DNA of 6,785 nt from an uncultured Victivallaceae bacterium (lineage in GTDB: Bacteria; Verrucomicrobiota; Lentisphaeria; Victivallales; Victivallaceae): contig CAKUKT010000146.1 in assembly GCA_934663655.1 (NCBI GenBank), positions 1 to 6,785 on the forward strand. Reading direction: 5' to 3'. Positions 1 through 5,917 of this stretch are shown in pieces (positions within the stretch are counted from its first letter, which is position 1; the number at the start of each line of letters is the position of its first letter). Both the position numbers and the translations under genes were made by a program. The notes under the pieces are model-generated. The model was not told the DNA's origin. It searched no databases and worked only from the letters and a program-made list of their open reading frames with translations.

Positions 1-1393
1 GACGCTGGACTGGCGCCGGTTCACCACCGCGCAATGTTGTGATTTCATTCGCCACGAGGTCGCGGCCATCCGGGAGGGATCCGACGCTCCGGTCACCACC
101 AACATGATGGGATTTGTCGATGTACTCGATTATTCCCGGGTGGCGGAGGTGTGCGATTTTATTTCCGACGACGTCTACCCGGAATGGGAACCCGGCGATA
201 TTTCCCGCAGCGCGGCGGAGATTTCGATGCGCCATGACCATCACCGGGCGATGAAAAACGGTGCGCCGTTCCTGATCATGGAATCGGTGCCCGGAGCGAC
301 CAACTGGCAGCGGTTCAACCGGCTCAAACGTCCCGGAGTGCTCCGGATCGAGGAGCTCACCGCGATCGGTCACGGGGCGGACGGCGCGATGTATTTTCAA
401 TGGCGCAAAAGTCGCGGCGCACTGGAAAAATTCCACGGTGCGGTGGTCGATCACCAGGGGAGCGCCGAGACCAGAATATTCCGGGAAGTCGCCGGACTGG
501 GCGCGCTCTACCGACGGCTCGCGGGGGTGTGCGGGATGACGGCGCCGGTCGATGCGGCGCTGATCTTTGATCAGGAGAACCGCTGGGCGTTTGAATTGAG
601 CGTCGGGCCGATCGGCAAGACGCGCAAGCGTCATCTCGAAACCGCGCTCGATCACTACCGGCAGCTGTGGAAGCGTCATATTCAGCTTGATGTGATCGAG
701 AGTACCGCGGATTTTTCCCGTTACCGGCTGCTGATACTGCCGCAGCTCTTCATGCTCAAACCGGGAGTGGCCGCGCGGCTGCGGGAATTTGTTTCCGGCG
801 GCGGCGTGGTGGTGGCGACGGCGATGACCGGTTATGTCGATGAGTACAATCAATGTCTGCCCGGCGGCTGGCCCGGCGACGGGCTTGGGGAGGTTTTCGG
901 CATCTGGAACGAGGAGTGCGACGAACCCGCACCGGAAGATAAGCAGACGCTGGTTTTCACCGCTGACGGTGATCGCTTCCCGGCGGGCGATTATGTCGAA
1001 TTGCTGCATGCCCGCGGCGCGGAAACGGTGGCGGTCTGCGGCAGCGATTTTTACGCCGGCCGGCCGGTGGTTACCATGAACCGTTTCGGCGCCGGTCGCG
1101 CCTGGTACATCGGGTGTCCGGCCCCGGAGGCGGCGCTGGACCGCATCTACGACGAAGTGGTGCGCGAAGCCGGCTGCGCCCGGATTCTGCCGGAAGGCAA
1201 CGAGCGGATTGCGGCGGCAAAACGTTGTTCGGATGACGGCGAATACATCTTTATCTGCAACATGCTGCCGGAGCCGAACCGGGCGATTCTGCCGGCGGGG
1301 CGTTTCCACAACGTCGAAACCGGCGCGGAATGTGAAGGAGAGATTTCGCTTGACGGCTACGGCAGCGTGGTGCTCACCCGCGCTCTGTCGTGA
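1..1393 (+). CDS. Beta-galactosidase, glycoside hydrolase family 42 (5'-truncated by window edge)
   Basis: Retaining glycosidase that releases terminal beta-galactose or related sugars from oligosaccharides. The frame is open from base 2 with no stop, so the gene enters from the left: 463 residues are visible of a family usually about 650-700 long. The ATG at 104 is internal, because the codons before it (LDWRRF..., then PVTTNMMGF) match conserved GH42 barrel sequence. The nucleophile motif FLIMESVPGATNW places the likely catalytic Glu at 281-283. The acid/base Glu and the family's metal-binding cysteines should lie upstream, outside the window. The motif YFQWRKSRGALEKFHGAVVDH follows, typical of the barrel's end. 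The beta-galactosidase trimerisation domain begins near AALIFDQENRWAFE (about 545-600) and includes GGGVVVATAMTGYVDEYN and GGWPGDGLGEVFGIW. A small beta-rich C-terminal domain ends the protein. No signal peptide can be judged. It probably belongs to a transcription unit separate from truB. Family is confident; exact sugar specificity is not. Confidence 0.9.
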   Translation, partial: TLDWRRFTTAQCCDFIRHEVAAIREGSDAPVTTNMMGFVDVLDYSRVAEVCDFISDDVYPEWEPGDISRSAAEISMRHDHHRAMKNGAPFLIMESVPGATNWQRFNRLKRPGVLRIEELTAIGHGADGAMYFQWRKSRGALEKFHGAVVDHQGSAETRIFREVAGLGALYRRLAGVCGMTAPVDAALIFDQENRWAFELSVGPIGKTRKRHLETALDHYRQLWKRHIQLDVIESTADFSRYRLLILPQLFMLKPGVAARLREFVSGGGVVVATAMTGYVDEYNQCLPGGWPGDGLGEVFGIWNEECDEPAPEDKQTLVFTADGDRFPAGDYVELLHARGAETVAVCGSDFYAGRPVVTMNRFGAGRAWYIGCPAPEAALDRIYDEVVREAGCARILPEGNERIAAAKRCSDDGEYIFICNMLPEPNRAILPAGRFHNVETGAECEGEISLDGYGSVVLTRALS

Positions 1394-1513
1394 ACGTCGG
1401 AGTTCCGAACCCGGAAAAAGTCGTTGATTTTTGATGCGGCGGCGGTTTCGGACTGGTGATTTCGGTAAAACGGGGTTATATTATATAATTTAATTGTAAC
1501 CTGCGGAAAACCG
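1394..1513. other. Intergenic region between GH42 gene and truB
   Basis: This 120-bp gap is the longest non-coding stretch in the window. Its left half has normal GC content. Its right part (about 1477-1499) is almost pure A/T and carries the promoter candidate listed separately. A GC-rich hairpin followed by a U-run, expected for an intrinsic terminator of the GH42 gene, is not present. The only dyads seen are a 5-bp TCGGA/TCCGA pair with a 2-base loop near 1400 and an AAAAA/TTTTT pair near 1416-1432, both too weak to call. Confidence 0.7.
1477..1489 (+). promoter_or_regulatory. Candidate promoter -10 region for the truB transcription unit
   Basis: A perfect TATAAT lies at 1484-1489 inside an AT-rich patch that contrasts sharply with the GC-rich surroundings. 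A second, overlapping -10-like TATATT lies at 1477-1482. The -35 match is poor: TTCGGT at 1461-1466 with a 17-base spacer, or TGGTGA at 1454-1459 for the upstream -10. Initiation near 1496 would give a leader of under 20 bases before the truB ATG at 1514. The -10 core is also a 10-bp perfect palindrome, ATTATATAAT (1480-1489). The promoter is inferred from motif and position only. Confidence 0.5.
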
Positions 1514-2260
1514 ATGCAATACAATCCGAAAAAACATCGTCTGCCGATATGCGACCTCTCCGGGGTGCTGCTGGTGGACAAGCCGGCGGGATGGACGAGT
1601 TTCGATGTGGTGAATTTCGTTCGTTCCCGCTTCAACATTCCGAAGGTCGGTCATTGCGGCACGCTGGATCCGGCCGCGACCGGCCTGCTGGTGCTGATGC
1701 TCGGGAAGTTCACCACTCTGAGCAGTCGTTTCAGCGGCGACGACAAGGTGTACGAAGGCACCATGCGGCTCGGCGTGGAAACCGATTCAGGAGATCTTGA
1801 CGGCACAGTGATTGCCACCGCCGATCCCGGTGCGGTCACGGCGGCGCAGATCGCGGAGGTGCTGGCGCGCTTCCGGGGCGAACAGATGCAGGTTCCGCCG
1901 ATGGTTTCCGCGGTGAAGATCGGCGGCAAAAAACTTTACGAACTGGCCCGCAAGGGCGAGGAAATTGAACGCGAACCACGGAAAATTTTCATTCGTCGCC
2001 TTGACATCACCTCCTGTACTCCGCCGGATTGTTCGTTTGTGCTGGAGTGTTCCAAAGGCACCTACGTGCGGACACTCTGCTCCGACGCCGGAAAACTTCT
2101 CGGTTGCGGCGCGGTACTGACCTCGCTGCGGCGAACCCGCAGCGGGAGGTTCGATCTCGCCGACGCGTTTGATATTGAAACGCTCAAGAGCTTCGACCAG
2201 ACGGAACTCGCCGCCCGGGTCGCGGAACGGCTTGGAAAACTTGCCGGAGGTATCAAATGA
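1514..2260 (+). CDS. truB: tRNA pseudouridine(55) synthase TruB
   Basis: Isomerises U55 to pseudouridine in the T-psi-C loop of most elongator tRNAs; a cytoplasmic, cofactor-free RNA-modifying enzyme. The 248-aa product starts its catalytic fold at GVLLVDKPAGWTSFDVV (17-33). It carries the TruB motif KVGHCGTLDPAATGLL (44-59), with catalytic Asp52 in GTLDP. The conserved Tyr80 is in KVYEGTMRLGVETDSGD, QVPPMVSAVKIGGKKLYELAR (126-146) is the usual RNA-contact segment, and SKGTYVRTLCSDAGKLLG lies at 180-197. After RRTRSGRFDL the protein ends at 248. It therefore lacks the C-terminal PUA-like extension that brings E. coli TruB to 314 residues; short TruBs occur in several phyla. The ATG at 1514 is the only sensible start, since the next Met is residue 84, inside the catalytic domain, but no strong Shine-Dalgarno precedes it. 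The stop overlaps the next gene by 4 bp. truB usually neighbours infB/rbfA; here it heads a different cluster. Confidence 0.97.
   Translation: MQYNPKKHRLPICDLSGVLLVDKPAGWTSFDVVNFVRSRFNIPKVGHCGTLDPAATGLLVLMLGKFTTLSSRFSGDDKVYEGTMRLGVETDSGDLDGTVIATADPGAVTAAQIAEVLARFRGEQMQVPPMVSAVKIGGKKLYELARKGEEIEREPRKIFIRRLDITSCTPPDCSFVLECSKGTYVRTLCSDAGKLLGCGAVLTSLRRTRSGRFDLADAFDIETLKSFDQTELAARVAERLGKLAGGIK
2246..2250 (+). promoter_or_regulatory. Ribosome binding site for the 499-aa gene, inside truB
   Basis: GGAGG lies 6 bases before the ATG at 2257, within the last codons of truB. It fixes the start of the next gene and, with the ATGA overlap, points to translational coupling. Confidence 0.8.
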
Positions 2261-3756
2261 AAGCCCATTCCGATACGCCGATATCCGAGGCGGAACTTTC
2301 CGCCGCATTGTCGCAACTGAAAGGGGAGTTTTCCCTCAATCAGCTGCTCAGCCGACTTGGACGGGGCCGGTCGGCCGCCCTCGCTTCCCGGTTGCGTTCC
2401 CGCCTTGAGGCCGACGGTCGTTTCTTTGTCGATGGCGAAGGCCGTTGCCGGAACCGGGCGGATTTTTTCACCGGCAGAACCTTCGCGGTTACCCCGGATG
2501 CCTGGGAGATCGAACAGGGAATGCTGATTCCGGGACATCGGTTCGCCGCGTTTATCTCTCCGGAGGTGTTTCTGTCGGAGATCACGCTGCGTTACCACGG
2601 GGTGGTGTTGCCGGTCCGGGAATTGCGTGCTCCGCTCGGGCAGATATTTCACTACCACCATCTGCTGGGATCCGACGGCGTGTTCGATTTTCTCGCGGCG
2701 GAATCTCTGGAAAACGCCTGGCTGCGCCGTCAGGTGCGGGCGACGGAACCGGTAACCCTGACGGTATTCGATCTTTCTCCTCTGCCGAAGCTGGAGGCCG
2801 GAGATGCGCTGCTCGCCACGGTGGTTGATTACGAACGCGGCATTCTGGATATCGAAGTGGAGAGTGGAGCGGGGCGTTCCGCCCGTTCCCGGAAAGCGTG
2901 GATTGCCGCTTTTGACCGGGCGCTGGAACGGGTATGCCGGGATTTCGGCGATTACCCGGACCTTTCGGAACAACTCGCTCTCGGTCTCTGGTACGGCGGT
3001 GACGAACTGGAAGAACCGGCGGCTTCATTTGATGAATTTATCATTGAATCCGAACGTATCGAGATCCGGGCCGACGGCGACCATGCGGTATTGAGCATCC
3101 GGGAGGATGACGCCGGGATTTTTCCGGACGACGACCACGATCATGACCACGATCACGATCACGAGCATGACCATGAAGCGGATGGTTCCGAACTGCTGCG
3201 GCTGTCGCGCGGTGAAACCGCTGATCAGGCGGTGATGTTGCGGGAAATCGGCAGCTCGCTCACTCCGGTGGAGCTGGACAGCATGATTCTCGATCTCTGC
3301 CATCAGAAAGTATTCGATTTCAACACCTTTGAGAGTCGTGCCTTCGGCCGCGGCGAGCCGACCTTTGCCGACGAGGCGCAGCAGGTGGTGTTTCAGAATT
3401 TTCTGGAGGAGCGCTTCGAAGAGCTTACGGAAAACTACAACGCCTTTGACGACGAGCCCAAGGCTCCGCTCCGCGCCGCGATTCTCGAAATGGTCGACGA
3501 CCGGTTGGAACTGCTCGATTTTCTCGCCTCGCGCGAATCCGAACTTCCCGAAGCGGCGAAGTCGGTTCTGCGCCGGATCGCGGAAACCTCGCTGCGTTGC
3601 GAGGCGCTGCTCAAGATGCTCAATGATCCCGCGTTCACTCCCGACACCGCCGAACTTGCCCGGCTCTCGGAAACGATCGGCGGCTACGGTGATACCATGG
3701 ATGAATTGACTGATCATCTCCACAATATATTGGAAGGAGTTTCTGAAGATGAATAA
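2257..3756 (+). CDS. Hypothetical 499-aa protein with possible N-terminal winged helix and central Asp/His repeat
   Basis: I do not recognise this family. It is a real gene: it is long, starts with a good ribosome site, overlaps truB by 4 bp and iorA by 8 bp, and shares the GC-rich codon style of its neighbours. Residues about 10-68 (SEAELSAALSQLKGEFSLNQ, then a basic helix, then ADGRFFVDGEGRCRNR) read like a helix-helix-helix-wing fold, possibly HARE-HTH-like; this is inference from pattern only. Residues about 70-220 look mixed alpha/beta or beta-rich (VTLTVFDLSP; GDALLATVVDYERGILDIEV). A run of seven alternating His (294-306) in an acidic stretch could bind divalent metal. Residues about 310-499 are acidic and helix-rich, with few cysteines. 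There is no signal peptide or membrane segment, so it is probably cytoplasmic. A link to tRNA modification, metal supply or the Fe-S enzyme downstream would rest on position alone. Confidence 0.85.
   Translation: MKAHSDTPISEAELSAALSQLKGEFSLNQLLSRLGRGRSAALASRLRSRLEADGRFFVDGEGRCRNRADFFTGRTFAVTPDAWEIEQGMLIPGHRFAAFISPEVFLSEITLRYHGVVLPVRELRAPLGQIFHYHHLLGSDGVFDFLAAESLENAWLRRQVRATEPVTLTVFDLSPLPKLEAGDALLATVVDYERGILDIEVESGAGRSARSRKAWIAAFDRALERVCRDFGDYPDLSEQLALGLWYGGDELEEPAASFDEFIIESERIEIRADGDHAVLSIREDDAGIFPDDDHDHDHDHDHEHDHEADGSELLRLSRGETADQAVMLREIGSSLTPVELDSMILDLCHQKVFDFNTFESRAFGRGEPTFADEAQQVVFQNFLEERFEELTENYNAFDDEPKAPLRAAILEMVDDRLELLDFLASRESELPEAAKSVLRRIAETSLRCEALLKMLNDPAFTPDTAELARLSETIGGYGDTMDELTDHLHNILEGVSEDE
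3133..3174 (+). repeat. Hexanucleotide GAYCAY tandem repeat encoding alternating Asp/His
   Basis: Seven consecutive degenerate 6-base units of the form GA(C/T)CA(C/T), one of them GAGCAT, encode Asp-His pairs with one Glu-His. Both codons of each amino acid are mixed (GAC/GAT, CAC/CAT), so the repeat is conserved better in protein than in DNA. That suggests selection on the residues rather than a very recent slippage expansion. It is flanked by further acidic residues (three Asp at 291-293, Glu at 307). Confidence 0.85.
3734..3739 (+). promoter_or_regulatory. Ribosome binding site for iorA
   Basis: AAGGAG (in GGAAGGAG, 3732-3739) sits 9 bases before the iorA ATG at 3749, inside the end of the upstream gene. 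It supports the 8-bp overlapping start and translational coupling. Confidence 0.8.
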
Positions 3757-5320
3757 TAAACTTTTCGCCAGCGGCAATGAGGCGATCGCCATGGCCGCCA
3801 TCGACTGCGCGGTCGATCTCGGCTGCGGATATCCCGGTACGCCCTCCTCGGAAATACTTGATGAATTCTGCCGTCTCGGCGGCGCCGCCGAATGGGAACC
3901 CAATGAAAAGTGTGCGCTGGAAACTGCGATCGGCGTGGCGCTGGCCAACGGCCGTTCGCTGGTGACGATGAAACATGTCGGGTTGAATGTGGCCGCGGAT
4001 CCGTTGTTCACGATCGCCTATTCGGGGACACCGGGGGCGCTGGTGGTGGTCAGTGCCGACGATCCCGGAATGGCTTCGAGCCAGAACGAACAGGATAACC
4101 GCCGTTATGCGGCGGCGGCCGGGGTGCCGATGTTCGAGCCGGCGGATTCGCAGGAGTGTTACGACTTCACATTTGCGGCTTTTGAGCTGGCTGAACGCTT
4201 CCGTTCTCCGGTGCTGCTGCGGTTGACCACCCGCGTCTGTCACTCCAAGTGTGTGTTTGAACGCCGGTTCGCGCCCCGGGAACACCGGACGGGAAGTTTT
4301 GAACGCAATCCGCGACTGAATGTGATGGTGCCCGCCTTCGCCCGGGAGGCCCACCGGCGGTTGCGCGCCGATCTCGCGAAAATGTGCGAATTGAACGAAG
4401 AGGGCAAATATACCATTCGCCGGGACGGCGATCCCGCTCTCGGTATCATAACCAGCGGCATCAGTTATCAACACGTGCTGGACGCGGCGCCGGAGGCATC
4501 GGTGCTGAAGCTGGGAATGACCTATCCGCTGCCGATGGAAACAATCCGCGCATTTGTGAAATCGGTGGGCCGGGCGATTGTGGTCGAGGAGGGCGATCCG
4601 ATTCTCCGCGATGCGATCAACGCGGCGGGGATTCCGGTTGAAGGCAAGGCGGAGATGTATCGGTTCGGAGAGCTGAACGTCGAACGCGTGCGCCGGATTC
4701 TCGCCGGCGACACCACTCCGGAGGCCGCGCCGCTTCCGGGCAAACCGCCGCAGCTGTGTCCCGGCTGTCCGCACCGCAAGAGTTTTGAGGTACTGCGCGA
4801 TCTCGACTGTATTGTCTCCGGAGATATCGGCTGCTACACGCTCGGAGTGATGCCGCCGTTTCAGGCGATTGACAGCTGTGTCTGTATGGGCGCGAGCATC
4901 ACGGTCGGCCTTGGTCTGCGCAAGATGCTTCCCGAGAAGGAGGCCCGGCGGGTGGTCAGCGTAATCGGCGACAGCACCTTTTTGCACACCGGGATCAACG
5001 GGATCGTTGAAATGGTTTACAACCGTCCGGAAACCGGTCATGTGGTGGTTATTCTCGACAACCACACCACCGCGATGACCGGATTGCAGGAACATCCGGC
5101 GACCGGGCGCAAGCTCGATCACCGGACGCCGGCGCCGGCGGTTTCGCTGGAGAAAATCGTTTCCGGCATCGGTGTCGACCGGGTGGAGGTCGTCGACACC
5201 ACCGCGGAACCGGAGAAATTCCGCGCTCTGCTCCAGGAGTGTCTGGCCTCCAATCAGTGCAGTGTGATCATCGCCCGCCGTCCGTGTATTCTCGCTCTGG
5301 CGCGCGATCGGAAAAACTGA
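3749..5320 (+). CDS. iorA: Indolepyruvate:ferredoxin oxidoreductase alpha subunit, lacking the C-terminal ferredoxin domain
   Basis: Thiamine-diphosphate subunit of the cytoplasmic enzyme that converts indolepyruvate and other arylpyruvates plus CoA to aryl-acetyl-CoA and CO2 while reducing ferredoxin. The N-terminal pyrimidine-binding domain shows GCGYPGTPSSEI (26-36) and NEKCALETAIG (52-62), then VSADDPGMASSQNEQDNR (101-118). A linking domain follows (ITSGISYQHVLDA; AIVVEEGDPILRDAI). The C-terminal pyrophosphate domain has CPGCPHR (337-343), SGDIGCYTLG, and the Mg-ThDP motif GDST (407-410) followed by LDNHTTAMTGLQEHP (436-450), where Asp408 and Asn438 are the likely metal ligands. The protein ends at 523, just after IIARRPC (507-513), whereas typical IorA is about 590-650 and continues with two CxxCxxCxxxC cluster motifs. 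Only 42 bp separate it from iorB, so that domain is absent rather than frameshifted. Cys337, 340, 362 and 513 could bind one proximal [4Fe-4S] cluster, by analogy with KorB/PorB (inference). Confidence 0.93.
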   Translation: MNNKLFASGNEAIAMAAIDCAVDLGCGYPGTPSSEILDEFCRLGGAAEWEPNEKCALETAIGVALANGRSLVTMKHVGLNVAADPLFTIAYSGTPGALVVVSADDPGMASSQNEQDNRRYAAAAGVPMFEPADSQECYDFTFAAFELAERFRSPVLLRLTTRVCHSKCVFERRFAPREHRTGSFERNPRLNVMVPAFAREAHRRLRADLAKMCELNEEGKYTIRRDGDPALGIITSGISYQHVLDAAPEASVLKLGMTYPLPMETIRAFVKSVGRAIVVEEGDPILRDAINAAGIPVEGKAEMYRFGELNVERVRRILAGDTTPEAAPLPGKPPQLCPGCPHRKSFEVLRDLDCIVSGDIGCYTLGVMPPFQAIDSCVCMGASITVGLGLRKMLPEKEARRVVSVIGDSTFLHTGINGIVEMVYNRPETGHVVVILDNHTTAMTGLQEHPATGRKLDHRTPAPAVSLEKIVSGIGVDRVEVVDTTAEPEKFRALLQECLASNQCSVIIARRPCILALARDRKN

Positions 5321-5347
5321 CAACCCGGATGAAGAATCGGAAATTGC

Positions 5348-5354
5348 AAGGGAG
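5348..5354 (+). promoter_or_regulatory. Ribosome binding site for iorB
   Basis: AAGGGAG lies 8 bases before the ATG at 5363 in the short iorA-iorB gap and supports that start. No promoter or terminator is visible in this gap. Confidence 0.65.
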
Positions 5355-5362
5355 TTTCACAG

Positions 5363-5845
5363 ATGTGTCCAACCAATAATATTGTCGTCGCCGGTCTCGG
5401 CGGTCAGGGTGTGCTCAAGGTGACCGACATAATCGCCGAGGCGTTGTTCCGGAGCGGCTTTGATGTTAAGAAGAGCGAAGTGCACGGGATGAGCCAGCGG
5501 GGAGGTTCGGTTTCCAGCGAAGTTCGTTTCGGCTGCAAGGTGAACAGTCCGATGGTGCCGGATGGCGAAGCCGACATTCTTGCCGTGCTCGACATCACCC
5601 AGACCGAAGTGGTGCTCGGCAAACTGCGCGAGGGCGGAGTGCTGATCACTCCGGACGATGTGCCGGTTGCCGAACTCAAACATCCCAAGGCGCTGAATTC
5701 GATGATGCTCGGTGCGATGTCGGTACATCTGCCGGTGGTTTCCCTGGAGGTGTGGCGCGAAGTGATCGCCGCGGCGTTTCCGGAAAAGCTCCGGGAGATG
5801 AACCTCGAGATGTTCGAACTCGGCCGCAAGGCGGCGCAGCGGTGA
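5363..5845 (+). CDS. iorB: Indolepyruvate:ferredoxin oxidoreductase beta subunit (compact form)
   Basis: Partner of IorA, belonging to the pyruvate/ketoisovalerate oxidoreductase gamma-domain family; it completes the active site. The N-terminus has the glycine-rich strand-loop IVVAGLGGQGVLKVTDIIAE (7-26). The highly conserved SEVHGMSQRGGSVSSEVRFG (38-57) follows, then GEADILAVLD (68-77), a reduced middle, NSMMLGAMS (112-120), and a C-terminal helix region ending NLEMFELGRKAAQR. At 160 residues it is shorter than the usual 190-200. From alignment by eye against the family pattern, the missing part lies between GGVLITPDDVPV (91-102) and HPKALN (107-112), where other members carry a longer loop and strand. 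The reading frame is intact with no internal stop. It lies directly after iorA, as expected for a two-subunit enzyme. Confidence 0.91.
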   Translation: MCPTNNIVVAGLGGQGVLKVTDIIAEALFRSGFDVKKSEVHGMSQRGGSVSSEVRFGCKVNSPMVPDGEADILAVLDITQTEVVLGKLREGGVLITPDDVPVAELKHPKALNSMMLGAMSVHLPVVSLEVWREVIAAAFPEKLREMNLEMFELGRKAAQR

Positions 5846-5869
5846 GCCGGAGTCTGGCCGCTGAGCCGG
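5837..5869. repeat. Small inverted and direct repeats at the iorB 3' end
   Basis: CAGCGG (5837-5842) pairs with CCGCTG (5858-5863) across a 15-base loop. TGAGCCGG occurs twice (5843-5850 and 5862-5869). CCGGTGTCCGG (5866-5876) is a further short dyad. There is no downstream T-run, so this is not a standard intrinsic terminator; it might slow exonucleases or be chance in GC-rich DNA. Confidence 0.3.
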
Positions 5870-5901
5870 TGTCCGGGAGAAATTCCGCTGCCGGGCAACG
5901 C

Positions 5902-5909
5902 AGGAGGAG
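5902..5909 (+). promoter_or_regulatory. Strong ribosome binding site for the rhomboid gene
   Basis: AGGAGGAG followed by an A-rich spacer lies 8 bases before the ATG at 5918. It is the best Shine-Dalgarno match in the window and fixes the start of the last gene. Confidence 0.85.
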
Positions 5910-5917
5910 AAAAAACG

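Noticed and set aside
104..1393. Treating the ATG at 104 as the true start of the beta-galactosidase
   Set aside because: The frame is open to base 2, the upstream codons match conserved GH42 barrel sequence, and starting at 104 would remove most of the catalytic barrel.
1396..1435. Possible intrinsic terminator after the GH42 gene
   Set aside because: The only dyads are a 5-bp stem with a 2-base loop and an A5/T5 pair; neither forms a GC stem followed by a T-run.
2062..2973. Minus-strand open frame of 303 codons across the truB/499-aa gene junction
   Set aside because: It is antisense to two coupled genes, its composition is that of a shadow frame, and no plausible ribosome site or family match was seen.
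3025..4011. Minus-strand open frame with a Val/Ile/Met-rich stretch resembling a membrane helix
   Set aside because: The hydrophobic run is the reverse complement of the Asp/His codon repeat on the + strand, so it is an artefact.
3635..5323. Long open frame of 562 codons on the minus strand
   Set aside because: It lies opposite iorA, whose product matches a known family over its full length. Its translation is His/Arg-rich with no recognisable domain, as expected for the antisense of GC-rich coding DNA.
5318..5362. A frameshift hiding the IorA ferredoxin domain between iorA and iorB
   Set aside because: Only 42 bases separate the genes and no CxxCxxC coding sequence is present in any forward frame, so the domain is missing rather than broken.
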